DNA of 64,000 nucleotides from positions 21,513,784-21,577,783 of the forward strand of contig CM055100.1 of NCBI GenBank assembly GCA_029204225.1, given 5' to 3'. Shown here piece by piece: positions 10,611 through 22,942 of this stretch. The stretch is from Diphasiastrum complanatum (taxonomy: Eukaryota > Streptophyta > Lycopodiopsida > Lycopodiales > Lycopodiaceae). The translations under genes and the position numbers were made by a program. Every line of letters starts with the position of its first letter. The stretch's first letter is position 1. The notes beneath the pieces are model-generated. The model searched no databases and was not told the origin of the DNA. It was given only the letters and a program-made list of their open reading frames with translations.

Positions 10611-11100
10611 TTAGTTAACTCCACCAATCTCCATGTTCCATTCTAGAGCTTGGTACTGAAGATCCATTGCTTGGATCCACTCCTCTTCTTTCCTTGCTTC
10701 ATGTACACTTGTAGGTTCATCAAAAGAGGTTAGGAAAACAACATAATTTCTAGAAACTACTTGCTTACCCTCTGCATCATATGTGAGTCGTGAAGACATT
10801 TGTCTTTCCCTTGATGTTCTCCTTTGATTTTGACTTGATGAAGGTCCATTATCATCACCATCTAAAGTAGGATCCTTTACATCAACATCAAGAATGTTAG
10901 ATCCATCCACATCACCATCAAGAGTATGGAAGATACTTTTGGAATGTTTCCCTCATAAAAAATGACATCTCTACCAACAATCACCTTGTTAGTATTAGGA
11001 ATGTAAACCTTGTAGGCTTTACTCACCTCACTATATCCAACAAATATACCTTTCCTTGAAGATGGATCCTCCTCGGTCCTATCATCAGAGTATATTGACA
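10611..11100 (-). pseudogene. Ty1/copia integrase C-terminus to RT junction fragment
   Basis: Minus-strand reading gives KGIFVGYSEVSKAYKVYIPN and VIVGRDVIFYE, the classical copia integrase C-terminal segment. A linker with SSQNQRRTSRERQM and VHEARKEEEWIQAMDLQYQA follows, the start of the RT domain, and then a stop at 10611. A frameshift separates the two parts near 10900. No RT catalytic core remains. The fragment abuts the Gnk2 fragment at about 11085-11100. Confidence 0.75.
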
Positions 11101-11414
11101 TCTGCAATAAGCGAATCAACTGAGCTGATGGTAGTAGTTCCATAACTGACAAGGCATTCATCGTATATGATTTTTGCACCAATGGCATTTGGGCAGAGAA
11201 CACTAGTTTGGTTAACTGCACGTTGGATGCACCGAGAACAATCAGCCTCAGATAAAGTTGTTAAGAAGCATTGACTGTAGCCATAGACTTTGTCGGAATT
11301 AGTTCCTTGTGCATGCACTTTGAACAATCTTGAAGAAGTCGGAGTATTGATTAATAGGTCGCTGAGAATAATGTTCATTTTGCTGAAAGATACTGTTCTT
11401 TTAAAAATTGGCAC
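11085..11414 (-). pseudogene. Gnk2 (DUF26) domain fragment
   Basis: The minus-strand frame contains LSDLLINTPTSSRLFKV, DKVYGYSQC, DCSRCIQRAVNQTSVLCPN and GAKIIYDECLVSYG. This is the cysteine pattern C-x8-C-x2-C with the ending of the plant Gnk2/DUF26 fold (ginkbilobin-type secreted proteins and cysteine-rich receptor kinases). One domain, about 100 residues, is present. No signal peptide lies upstream in frame, and the 3' end runs into copia sequence after VSYG, so the gene is truncated on both sides. Secretion and possible mannose binding are family knowledge only. Confidence 0.8.
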
Positions 11415-13793
11415 TAATGTGGCATATTTTAAGAGTTTATTTTAACTTTCAATCAATTTCATAAAAATCTTGTGGGTTTTTATAAGGGTGGGTTTGAAAC
11501 TTTTTGATCAGCATTGACGACTGATGGAGAATCCTAGTGACCAAAAAGACTTACCAAGCCATAAGCGGCATCAGTACAAATACTCTGGTGTGATCCTCGG
11601 TGATAACCGACCGCTTCAGACTTGCTAGTCCACTTTTAAGAAATACAAGCGAGCTTCCAATTATCATGGAAACTTGGTTTTCGTTTCACATCCCTAATAC
11701 ATTATAAAAAATTGTTTTTCTGGATTATTCGCCATGAAAGCTTTGCTCTGCTGGCGCTAAAACTATATATTGAAACCTCTTTATAGCAACAGTACTGTCA
11801 TAATTTAGCGATTAGTTTGTCTCCGTTGCAGGCTTTTCATTCATTCATGCAGATTAACTTGAATTGTCTGATCGTTGTGTCCCGTTGACTTGGCTCAGCG
11901 TTGTGGGCAGAGGGGTATGTAAGGTTCTAGAAGAGAAGAAATCATTTAGAATATGCTGAAAACTACTACAAAGAATGACCAGCTGCCATAAGGTAAGAGC
12001 CTCCAGATCCTATGAGACTGGCTGGATATAGAACATTGAAAACGACCCGATGTCTGCTTCAGCAACAGACTGATCTCGTTGCCAGCCCTCCTGCTTTTGT
12101 AAAGAGTCTGTGAATAACGAAGCCAGAATTATAACTGTAGTTTTGCCCTCACATATGATAATCTTGATCATTGACACGAGATTTGCTGTCCAGAATAAAA
12201 TAAAATCAGTAATAGAAGTAATCAGTAAATCAATAGCAATGGTAGTGAGGATTGAGCAGTAAATCAATATTTTAATGCATATATTGATTACTATTCATAT
12301 AAAAAATGATGAGGTGTAATTTTGTGGAGCCAAAGAGCTAAAATGTGTATGTGTAACGGCTGGTCTTGGTAAAAACAAAATTTATGAATAGAATCGTAGG
12401 TAATATTCCAGCTTTCAATTCTCAGTACATGTCAAAATCATGGCAAGCATAGTTCTCAATCTGGTTATGCTCTGCAGATGGAGGAGCCAAGTTTTGAAGA
12501 TGATGTTAGTTTCAAAGTGGAATTTATAGTGGACTACGTTATCCAATTCGTAGCTATGACACTCACAAAGTAGTTTGATCACAAAGAGAAACGGAAGACA
12601 ATTCTAGCAAGGAGAATATCCATTATGAAAACCAAATGACGACTAACCTGCAAGTGCTTTTTCTGTTCCAAGAGGAGGGAAAGGCATAAGCCAAACGCCA
12701 GTTATGGCTCAATCTCTGCACATTATGTAACTGCCCAGTCGTGAATTAAACGAGAGTAGAGAACCATAAAATGTCTCTAGACTTTCTTTGAAAGAGGTTA
12801 CAGTGGAGGAAGAGCAGATTTCATGCAGATGAAGTTCGTCTGGTAATATAGTTGCAGACGGATATCGTCTCCACTAAATCTGCTCTTTCTCAACTGCGAC
12901 CTTGCCAAGGTGGTGTCCTTTATGTTTCTACTGCCCTCTTAGTGTTCTCTATATGAACCTTGATCGTGACTTTTGAAAGAGATACATTAGCTTTCAGAAT
13001 TGGTATCCAGCTTTCATAGTTCTACGAAAGTGCTGAATAATCCTCGTTATCATCTCTTCAGCTTTTCAGACCTTAGGCTGAATAAATAATCATTTTCACC
13101 AAAATCTGGATTATCAGCACTCTTGCCATACAATCACAGCCTACATTTAGTCCTAATACTCCTAAGGTATTAATGATGAAGAACAGAAACATCACTTGAG
13201 CAGTAGAATCATATATCAGCTTCTTCTTGGTTCTCGCATCTGCCGAGCCATGTACATAAATTCCCATTTAAGTAATTTCGTTTTTCATTCACCATCTCAT
13301 CGAACGAAGCATAAGCTTCGTGATGCTTTGCTGAGGCATATGACTACATACTGCACATGATTAGGTCAAAAGAGTGGCTGTTGCCCTATTGTAGCATGAA
13401 GGACCGACTAGAATCAAGAGCTATGTTCACACATACAGATCATTTTAGACACTACATTCTTTCACCAATATATACATGTAAGTGGCTATGGTTTTAAATA
13501 GGATTGCTTCCGATTTGGATCATTTAGACGGAATAAGAAGATCATAATAACAGGGACATGTTGCATAGGTTTAGTGCCACTGTTGGCCGGCGGTCTTTGA
13601 AGGTGACAGATTGAAATCATTGAAATGGTATCTGTCGGCTGTTTTCAGTACCGGCAAACAAGCTTCAACTCTACTGTCTCACATTCTACACTACTTTCCC
13701 GGAAACAAAGTACAAATCGCTGAATGTTTCTTTCCACCTCCCTTGAATTTTATACGATGCTTGCTACCTATCAAGGAGCTGTAGAAGTATGTT
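11415..13793. other. no recognisable gene
   Basis: Frames at 12010-12267 and 13073-13267 (minus) have no recognisable motif. I see no LTR pair or tandem repeat. This is unique-looking DNA flanking the outer edge of the palindrome. Confidence 0.4.
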
Positions 13794-14027
13794 GTGGACA
13801 TTGGAATGCTAACACCTGATGTGTATCACAATATAGTCCAGCTCCCAAATCCCGAAGATGCTGCAGCGCAAGGGAAACTGTTGAAAATGCCAAACAGTGA
13901 GCACGCCTTTGCTGGTGCAAGCTTTGTTTATAATTTGACCACGGGGTCGTCCTACCTACGTGAAATGCATGCGCAAGTACGGAAGTTGATCTATCTGTGC
14001 TGGCTTTGGATAGAACTTGATCAATGA
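13794..14027 (+). CDS. hypothetical small ORF at palindrome edge
   Basis: A 77-codon frame contains DVYHNIVQLPNPEDAAAQGK and ASFVYNLTTGSSYLREMHAQ. I do not recognise it. Its 3' half lies in a block that is identical in the right arm (55963-56186), but there the frame is broken further out by a 24-bp insertion and substitutions. It may be an exon of a host gene or chance. Confidence 0.25.
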   Translation: MDIGMLTPDVYHNIVQLPNPEDAAAQGKLLKMPNSEHAFAGASFVYNLTTGSSYLREMHAQVRKLIYLCWLWIELDQ

Positions 14028-14859
14028 CGATGAAGCTTCAAACTTCTTAAGTTCTCACTAAGCAAAACACCGACAGCATCGGCAGGGCTTATCCAGAATC
14101 TGCTAAAATCACGTGGGCACCGATTAGCTTTTGTATTCTTTGTAAACTATCACTTTTGTCACTGCAAATTACATATCAACCAAAATACAACCCAAAAACT
14201 CACCCTTTGACCATTTTGTTTTTTCTCTTGTATTGATGGTAAGAGCTCAGAATTAAGTACATGCATTTGTTTTTCATCTTTTGCAATCTTTAGAGAAGCT
14301 TCATGTGCAAAAGGGGTTTGTAAGAAATGCCATGTAAGAGATGTAAGGACATTGGAATATCAAAACATATATTTGATAAATGCAAAAGGATGTACATTAA
14401 TAGCTAATGAGTGTTTGCATATGAGATTGACATGAAATTACTTTTGGTGGATGGAAAAGAGACTGTATTTTGTAGATTAATTATCACTACAATACTCTAA
14501 CAGATTCTCTGTGTCATCGACAAGATGGTCTATTGGGTATTGTGAAAGGTTAAAAATGTAGGATAACACATTTTCAATGAAAAGAAGTGTTGTTTAGAGA
14601 ATATGGTCAACCATATATCTTTATCATGATTGTTGAAAAGTTTGGACCTATTTGATAAAAGGTAACAAGAAATACACAAAAGGGAGTGACATGCAAGTAT
14701 ATTCGTCATCTTTCCTCAAAAAAAGATTACATAAAGAAAAAATTCAGGTGTTGAATTAAGTTTTTGAATTAGGTTTCTCTTGCCAATTTATCAATGGTAT
14801 TTCTTATGAATAGTAAACATAGATCAACCTAAGACATGTAGGAGACATTATTTCAATAA

Positions 14860-15123
14860 TGTTAGAAATCAATGATAAACTTCATTGTTAGACTTCTTAG
14901 TTACTGTTTACGATGTACTTTATTACTAGCTATAACTAGCCGTTGGCTAGTCTAGTAGTCTACTCCTAGGTTCTCCCTCTCTATCAGGGTTCAGGGTTTA
15001 TATGTACATTTTGCATTCAGTATGTTGTAGTGTGATAGAGTGATATTGCATGTTCTTCTTCCGTCTCCCTACTTGGTGATTGTTTATGGTGAATGCTTGA
15101 TGTTGCATTTCTGATTGTTGACA
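14860..15123 (+). repeat. 5' LTR of L1
   Basis: This repeat matches 24771-25034 with about ten substitutions, begins TG and ends CA. Confidence 0.95.
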
Positions 15124-15139
15124 TGGTATTAGAGCTACG
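15124..15139 (+). other. primer binding site of L1
   Basis: TGGTATTAGAGCTACG directly follows the 5' LTR and resembles the usual plant copia site TGGTATCAGAGC, complementary to the 3' end of initiator tRNA-Met, with one mismatch. Confidence 0.85.
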
Positions 15140-15670
15140 ATAGTCATGCGTGCCTGATCAGTGGATACAGCTTGTCACAGGCTCCGCAACGAAGTGAGAA
15201 AGTCCTTCACAGGAGGTGAAAGCTTGGAGAGACAAAAGCAGCTGGAAGAAATTCTTCTTGATGTATTTTGTAGGTTTTGGAGCTCACAGTTATTAGTGGG
15301 GAACGAAGACACAGTCCCGAAGGCATCGGAAAGGCCAGGGCACCATCAGACAGATTAAAAATCTGTTGAGTGGGAAAAGTTTTACAATATTTCTTTTATT
15401 CTTTGTGAAAAGTATCGTTTGTCAGAGAGTTGTGCCAAGAAATCTCTCATTTGTTTGTTTGGGGTATTGCAAATCACACCTGACAGTGTCTAGTACTGCC
15501 ATTTAGAGCTTTGAGACTTCATACCTTTCACATTAATGATATTTGTTTGTTTGAACGATCACTCGTTTCGAAATCTAAGCAAAGAGTAGGCGGCGTAACT
15601 GCCGTGCCGAAGTAGGGAATCTGGAATATTCCCTCTGAAAGCTCTTATATTCTCTCTTTTTTAATCATAC

Positions 15671-15910
15671 CAATATCGGATCCAAGCGCGCTAGCTGAAG
15701 AGAAACCCGAGCAGCCGTACATCTGCGCTCTAGCTAGTCCGATATCGCAAGTTCGTAGTGATATAGGATCCAAGCGCACGAGCTAAAGAGAATTCTTAGC
15801 AGTTGTACATCCCCGCTCCACTCCGATATAGCATGCTCCAATATCGGATCCACGCACACAAGTTAAAGAGGATCTTGAGCAGCTGTACTTTCGTGCTCCA
15901 TTCCGATATC
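15671..15910 (+). repeat. three tandem palindromic units in L1 leader
   Basis: Units at 15671-15748, 15760-15830 and 15839-15910 each open with a form of CAATATCGGATCCAAGCGC and close with TCCGATAT, so each can fold on itself. The period is 81-87 bp. They lie between primer site and gag. Similar repeats in LTR elements can be enhancers or RNA structures; that role is inference here. Confidence 0.75.
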
Positions 15911-15982
15911 AGGTGTATAACCAGAAAAATATACAGTTTTGTGGTGTGATAAATCACTTGTTCTGGACTCATCTGTTCAATA

Positions 15983-17122
15983 ATGGCAACTCTAAGCGAG
16001 AGTGTCCTCAATGAGTCAAGCAAATTGGAAAGAGCCGGCAACTATGCAGTTTGAAAATTCAAACTGAAAAACATTTTGATGAAAAAGGAGCTATGGGAGA
16101 TCGTGACAGGTGAAGAGACAAGGCCAGTGATTGAAGAAGATCCGTGGACATTTGACAGGAGAAAACGGAAAACACAAAATGTCATCAACTTATCAGTTAG
16201 AGATACAATTATTCCCTACATTTCGGATTCAGAAGGACCAAAAGAAGCATGGGATACGTTGAAGGCATTGTTTGAGACCACAAACACATCTCGAGTGTTA
16301 TTCCTGAAGATGAAGCTGCACACATTGCGGATGGATGATGGTGCAGCTGTTGTTGATCACCTACTGAAGATCAAAGAGATTCGAGACCAATTAGCAGCAG
16401 TTAGAGAGCAAGTACAGGATCGTGAGATCGTGCAATTGACATTGAATAGTTTGAGTGAGTCACATCAGATGTTTGTGACAAGTATAGCCACACGAAAAAA
16501 TCTTCCAACCTATAAAGAGTTAGGTGGATTGCTTTTGCAGAAAGAACAATGTCAAGAGAACTTGAGTCATCGCAACAGGGGATTTGATCAAGCTCTTGCA
16601 GTCAGGGGACTTGGTGGTAGATTTGGTCGTGGAAGACACCAATCAAGAGGTGGAAACTCAAATTGTAGATCATTCCAACAATTTCAAGAACAATCCAATG
16701 ATGGCCCAAATTGAGGCAATTGGAATCAAGGCCGAGGTCAAGGACACGGCTATTCCAGGCAAAATAAACCTGGAAATTGTAGGTATTGCAACAAACTTGG
16801 CAACAAGGAGCGTGGATGCTTCAAGAAATAGAAGGAGATGGAACAAAGAAAAGACAAAGGGCAAGTGGAAAATTATGCTGATCAACATCAATTTGATGAT
16901 TATTATTATGAAAACAATTATACTGATCAAAATCAATACGATGATGATCAATATGAAGATGATACATGTGAGAGCTCAACATTGCTCATTACAACATTAA
17001 TGACAAGTGATGAAACCAAGAATACCTGGTACATTGATAGTCATGCATCCAAGCACATGACTTTAAGGAAAGAGTGGTTTTCAGAACTCAAGGAAACTCC
17101 CAATGGTGATGAAGTTGGATAA
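15983..17122 (+). pseudogene. L1 Gag and protease region (broken)
   Basis: ATG at 15983 (MATLSESVLNESSKLER) runs into a stop where Trp is expected (NYAV-stop-KFK). The frame then resumes as the UBN2-type Gag (KALFETTNTSRVLFLKMKLH, LLQKEQCQENL) to 16714. A degenerate zinc knuckle CRYCNKLGNKERGCFKK follows in another frame, then the protease motif WYIDSHASKHMT near 17028-17063. The expected catalytic Asp-Ser-Gly reads Asp-Ser-His. Nonsense, frameshift and active-site damage make it inactive. Confidence 0.85.
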
Positions 17123-17548
17123 GCCGATGGCAAATTGCTATCTGTTAAAGGAGTTGGAGTGGTTCCAGTGAAGTTAGTCAGCGGGAAGATAAAATGGATA
17201 AGCAATGTGCAATATGTACCTAGCTTGGCTAACAATCTACTATTTGTTGGGACGATGGTTGATCAACAACTCAAGGTTGAGTTTGACAGTGACAAATGTC
17301 TTGTCAAAGACATCAATAATCACTACAAAGTGATTGCTATAGGAGCTAGAGTCAATGAGAATCGAGTCTACAAATTGAATGTGAGATCTTTTGCTCAAGC
17401 TATGGTAAGCACGGTTGATGGTCGAAGTGATTTTTGGCATCAACAATTCGGTCATATTAGTGCCCAAAGTTTACAGATTCTCAAAAGAGGTAATCTAGTT
17501 ATAGGATTGCCTGATATTTATTTTGAAGGAAAAATTTGTGAAGGTTGT
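17123..17548 (+). pseudogene. L1 GAG-pre-integrase region, truncated
   Basis: The frame reads ISNVQYVPSLANNLLFVG and then FWHQQFGHISAQSLQILKRG to KICEGCC, the His2-Cys2 zinc domain that precedes the copia integrase. The sequence stops there because element N1 is inserted. The integrase core never resumes on the other side. Confidence 0.85.
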
Positions 17549-18241
17549 TGTGAAAAAGTGGATCTTGAATGGATCCAAACTCCCAAAATATTTGGCTAAG
17601 ATCTTTGCACAACAAGCTACAAAAGCTAGAAATGGCAAAGTATCCTAATGCTACCTTTGATATACATGAACTTGACAAAGCATCCTAATGCTACCTTTGA
17701 TACACATGAACTTGACAAAGCATTCAAGAGACAAAAGAAACTAATAAAAGGTACTGATAGCAACCAAAAACAATAGCATACCAGCCCTACAACAGTAGCC
17801 TACCACTTTTGGAAACCTCTTAAGATCATACACATATGCTTGAAGACAATACACAAAGCAATGCTCTCAATGGAGAAAAAAACTGTGACAATGATCTATT
17901 GATCTATCTCAACAATACAATAAGTTTATCCAACATGTTCTCCACAAATCTCAGCCTAATATAGGTGAAAGAGATGACTCTCTCTCCTCTCTCTAGAACT
18001 TAGGACCCAAATTTAGGGCACCAGTAACCTAAAATAGCCAATTTTGGCGTATATGTCCAAATAACATGATTCTGGTGTCATTTCGAAGGTCTTGAAGTTT
18101 GAAAATTCTTCAACATGAAATCTATACTAAAATAAAAGTATCTAGGCTTATTTCACACGTGTGAAATGTTAGGTCCAAAACTATGTACAAAAATTGCCAA
18201 TTTAGGCCTCAAACTAGCTAGGAATGTTGACAATTTTCACA
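17549..18241 (-). repeat. 3' LTR of N1
   Basis: 693 bp, TG at 17549 and CA at 18241 on the plus strand. It contains a tandem duplication of CATCCTAATGCTACC-type sequence near 17640-17720 absent from the other LTR. Confidence 0.9.
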
Positions 18242-18254
18242 CTCCCTCTTCAAC

Positions 18255-20719
18255 TTAATTTGCTAGCTTTACAACTCTACTTTGCTCCAAGCTAAGAATG
18301 ATCTCCATCATGATAATAGATCTCTTCTCAAGTGTTCTAATATGTACAATATGAATTACAACATAATTGATATAGATAATAGTGTCCATATAGGATGCTT
18401 CACTATTTTTTATATCAATTTTACATAGAATGGTGAACATGATACATGTAAAAGAACATAGAATCATAATGAAAGGATTCCTCCATGTATCCACCTTTGA
18501 ATTCTCTGTAAAACAGCAACAAACAAGTTGTAAGTGAAAGTAACCAACAAGTGTTTGCATGCCTCCTCCACATTCCACTATGCCCATAGTGAATGAACCT
18601 CCATCACTCCAATCCATGAAAGCCCTTGAGTGAATGAATGCCGAAATGATGTGTTCTCTGTTCCATTTGAATGACCAAAACTTGATCTTGAAATACTTGA
18701 AGTATCTCCACAAGATTTGCATACAACCCTTGATCCTACATTGTCAACAATTTGCCAATTTGCCAACACTAGGATGCTAGATCTTGAACTTTTTTCAAAA
18801 GTAAACATATTGACCACTTCAATATCTTTCAAGATTTGAATGAATGTCCTTGACCATAAAAACCAGCAATGATAACTAATCCATCTCCAAGATCCAAAGG
18901 ATGCAAAACTATGGAACTAGTTTTATTGAATTTTGACAATTCCAACACATTGACATGACAATGTTCATACATGAGATTAAACAAGTCAGGTAGAGTAAAA
19001 GGACACTTCCTTGTTGCTTCAAGAACCTTACTTGAACCTTCAAAAACCTGTAAAAACAGATCCAGAATGCTTTGCCCATGTAGCTCCACTTTGATGCTTT
19101 TGACTAGCTTCCAATTGCTACTTGCCTCTTGGTGTTGATGAAGCAATTCAAGATCAACATCTTGATCTTCCAGTAAAACATCAAGAAATTTGCATTTATA
19201 AACATCTTCAGATCTGAACCTCTGAAGATACTCCCTCTCAAACACATAATTAACATTCCACAAGGTATCATCATTGCTTGATTTCAACCTTTCACTATAG
19301 TTAGTGAAAACAATGTCACCATCATAAACCAAAAGATGGATTTCTACAATTCTATCCAACATGAAGTAGAGTAGATGAAGTTGAGTATCAAACCTAATCA
19401 AACCAGCCCATTTGAGTTCAAACCAAACCTCAATGATCTCACCAATGAAATCTTCCTTGCCTTGAAGAAAATGCCACTTGAGTTGCTCCATGTAGTCTTC
19501 TTCATCCAATCTTTTGACATCTTGATCATGCATGAAAACTCCACCACAATCATAGCAACCTTTGAGTTGATGAAGAGATATAAGATTCATGCCTTGGATC
19601 TTCCCAAGAGTCACTCTTCCTTTGCCCTTTCCTTCACAAGACTCCCTCTTAATGATCACATCACAAAAGTTAGCAATCTTCCTCTTGATAGTTGCATCAT
19701 AACAAATGGAAGGATCTCAAAAATTAGAAGCCATGAAAAGAATACATAGTTCCTTCAACATAGGAATGATTGAAGTACTTTTTCTTGTCAAACCTGGACT
19801 TCTAATCAATGATATAGGTAATGATAATGAACCCTCACTATCATTCACAAAAGCATCATTCAAAGTACATCCTACTTTAACACTTCACATTCATCTCTCC
19901 CTTTTGACTTGAGATCTTCCTCACCAAGTCTCACGATAGAACCTTTTGATCTACTTTCTTTATGAATACATGTGACACCACTTGTTTCACAAATGACTTT
20001 CTTGGCCTCATCACATAAAGATACAAAAGAAACTTTTTCTTCAATCATGCTCAAAGCACCATCTCTTTCCAAATGAGTAAATAAGTCATTAGCAACAACC
20101 ATTTCCAAAGAAGAGTTTTCATCACCTCCATTGATGAAGTTAGCTCTCTTCTTACCTTTTTCATTTTTGCACTTGCCATGTAGTTCCATTGAAGATCCAC
20201 CAAGACATGGAAATCTATGAGTAGAAGAGTTAAAATATGATATTAATTTAGCACCACATGACTCCATTTGACTAGTAGGTAGCACTAGTCCATCTTCAAG
20301 ATCCAATGGATCCAAAACATTGATCATAGATTCACCAAAAGCTGCCAAGTTAGCACAACAATAACTATCTCCAAGAAGCTCATTAGATCTCAACCTAGAT
20401 CTAGCATAAGGAGGCCCTTTAGACTTTGAATAAGATCTACCAATCTTATTGATGCTAGGAATTGACTTTTGAAAGTTGAGAGAACCACCAGCATCCATTT
20501 CATTCCTCTTGTTAGACATAACAAATGCATCAAGCTTGTAAAGTCTACCTTGTCTATTGCCCCTAGCAATCAAGACATCTCCCTTAGTAATGAAGCAAAC
20601 ATCCCAACAAACTTTGTCTTGTACCCTTTCTTTAACATGTGACCAACACTTAGCAAAGTCCTTGAAAGTGAAGGAATGTAAAGAACACCATCAAGCCTTG
20701 CATTCCTATTGGTAGAAAT
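18255..20719 (-). pseudogene. N1 non-pol coding region homologous to the N2 C-terminal region
   Basis: Minus-strand frames at 19872-20573, 18829-19659 and 18255-18832 line up in order with the N2 protein after its protease. Shared segments include ARGNRQGRLYKLDAFVM, FERE.LQRFRSEDV, and near the end KIDIKNSEAS and RTLEKRSI..MEIIL. Stops and frameshifts interrupt it (for example FMASNF-stop near 19727). No integrase DDE, RT YVDD or RNase H motif is present. A module with DLEDGLV...MESCGAKL occurs here and again in the C-terminal part of N2. Confidence 0.8.
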
Positions 20720-21796
20720 TCAAATAGGAATTGAGCCAATACCTTTGATCATACACTCACCACCATTTGGCATGTGAGGCACTTTTTTGGTTCCAACATA
20801 AGAGATCAAAGAAGTAAATAACTCCTTGTGACTAGTCATGTGTGAACTAGATCCACTATCTATCCACCATGAATCCTTGTCACTTCTACTTGACATTAGA
20901 CTTGAAGAACACATCATGAGAGAATCACAAGAATCTAGATCCTCATTAGAAGTACAAAAGTTGTTTTGCTTGCTACCTTCATTACTTTGCTTCTTATGAC
21001 ATTCATTTGCAAAATGACCTTTTATCCCACAATAAAAGCACTTGAACTTTGACTTATCTTTCTTTCTAAAAGAAGTAGAAGAGGAGGAGGAACAATGATC
21101 ATCATGATCCAAGTTACCACCTTTGGACCATTTCTGTTTGCCTTTACCTTTGCCTTTGACTTTTCCTTTTGTGAAAAAAGCCTCTTCACCTCCACCTTGC
21201 AAGGATGCACCATCAAGCTTTGATTGCAACCTATGTTCTTTAGCCAATAAGATTTCTTGAAAGTCAACCACACTTGGCAAGACTCTTTGAATGGCAAAAC
21301 TTTGCACAAGGTTAGAATGTTCATCTAGCAAACCATTCAACATAACTTGGACTATTTCACCATCTTTTATGCTTTCATCAATGCATGCTATATCATCACT
21401 TAAGGACTTAACCCTCAAGACCAATGCATGAGCACTTTCTCCCTCTCTTTGTCTACTAGAAAATATTTGCCTCCTTATGGTCAATACCCTAGATGTGGAC
21501 TTTGATTCAAAGAGCTTCTTCAAGGCATTCCATGCCTCACTTGCACTTTGACTTTTACCAACTTCCTTGAGAAGTTCATTGGTAACATTCATTTTAATAA
21601 TATGACGAGCCCTTTTAGCCTTCTTATCAAACCTTTGTTGCTCTTGAACTGTGGGTGGTCTCTCTTTAGCTCCTGCAACTATGTCCATGAGTTCATTCAA
21701 CTCAAGTAAGGACTCCATCCTCACTTTCCAAGTAGAGTAGTTTGATGAACTCAACCTATCATTAGTTTCTAACAAGATTCCACCATTGGAAGCCAT
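20720..21796 (-). CDS. N1 Gag-protease
   Basis: A 358-codon open frame from ATG 21796. Gag opens NDRLSSSNYSTWKVRMESLL (UBN2/DUF4219 type) and includes LKKLFESKSTSRVLTIRRQI. A lysine-rich KGKGKGKQKWSKGG linker precedes one CCHC knuckle, CFYCGIKGHFANEC. The retropepsin motif reads WWIDSGSSSHMTSHKELF, so the catalytic DSG is kept. The frame stops at 20720 just before the pre-integrase-like part; beyond it the homology to N2 continues in other frames. The product would form particles and mature them, using enzymes supplied by a full element. Confidence 0.85.
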   Translation of the reverse strand: MASNGGILLETNDRLSSSNYSTWKVRMESLLELNELMDIVAGAKERPPTVQEQQRFDKKAKRARHIIKMNVTNELLKEVGKSQSASEAWNALKKLFESKSTSRVLTIRRQIFSSRQREGESAHALVLRVKSLSDDIACIDESIKDGEIVQVMLNGLLDEHSNLVQSFAIQRVLPSVVDFQEILLAKEHRLQSKLDGASLQGGGEEAFFTKGKVKGKGKGKQKWSKGGNLDHDDHCSSSSSTSFRKKDKSKFKCFYCGIKGHFANECHKKQSNEGSKQNNFCTSNEDLDSCDSLMMCSSSLMSSRSDKDSWWIDSGSSSHMTSHKELFTSLISYVGTKKVPHMPNGGECMIKGIGSIPI

Positions 21797-22930
21797 GAAT
21801 ATAATGATTCTTCAACTTTTAGGCTCTATCCTAATGCAGCCTAGCACTCACTTTCCTCTCAACAAATGATGGATAAGGAGATCTCAGAAGATCTAGGACT
21901 CTAAAACACTTCTATCTTGAACTTGGCTGGTTTCCAAGCATAGAAAGGAAGATTGAAACACATGCAATACTTTGAACACACTAAGAATGGACTACAAACT
22001 CAAACCAACCTGAACACACTCTTGCTTAAGCTCTAAAACGTTCCAGCCAGTGACCAAATAAAGTTATGATGTGAAGAGTTACTTGCATTCTTAGAAAATA
22101 CACAAGACTAGGCTGCCAAGAATACCTATAATTGAACAAACTTGATCAACATATGATCAACACACTAAAATATTGATTCAACCTGTAAAACCACATGTAA
22201 ATCACACTTGTAAAAGTTTATAAACTCCAGCAAATGATAAATACAAGCTTTAGAGGTGAATGAAAGAGCACACTCAGTGAATCACAAGACTAGCTTCACT
22301 AGCTTGTCAAATCTTGGTGTTTAGATGTAGATCTAATATCACTTCACATGAGAATGTTCCTCAACCTGTTAAGAACCTGAAAACACATTTGCATAATGGT
22401 TAAAACCTTCCAGCAAATGCTCCAATCAAATTACATAAGGAGAGTTACTTACATGCTCAACAAAGTACACTAAAATTTATTCAAAAGATTGTTGACAATC
22501 TGTTCACCCAAAAGGGGATCTTTCATCCAAGTGGGAGCTTTGCTCAGCCTTTTGGAGAAATACAAAATCACTCAAAGAGTATTTGTCATCCACTTAAGGA
22601 GAAGGTTCATCCACTTAAGGAGAGTGTTCATCCACAAAGGAGAGTGTTCATCCACAGAAGTGAAGATTGTCAACAATACATTGTTAGTTTTGAATATGCA
22701 CAAGCCTCACAATCAACAAATGATTAGGTGTTATGATCTGATCCAAATAGCTTCTTCTCAGCCTCTGATCTTCAATAGACCTAAAATATGCTTTTGATCC
22801 ACAAGTTCAACTCACAAAACAAAGGTTAGTAAGATTTGATCAACAGTGCAATGCATAATCATGCTAGAACTTGATCAAACATCCAAATATCACCATAAAT
22901 GGAAACCTTAATAAAAATAACAGCCAACTA

Positions 22931-22942
22931 GCTCTGATACCA
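22931..22942 (-). other. primer binding site of N1
   Basis: The minus strand reads TGGTATCAGAGC immediately beside the right LTR, a perfect plant copia initiator tRNA-Met site. It fixes the orientation of N1. Confidence 0.9.

Noticed and set aside
16670-16951. Minus-strand hydrophobic ORF
   Set aside because: An antisense reading of the Asp/Tyr/Asn-rich linker of the L1 Gag; apparent membrane segments are artefacts.
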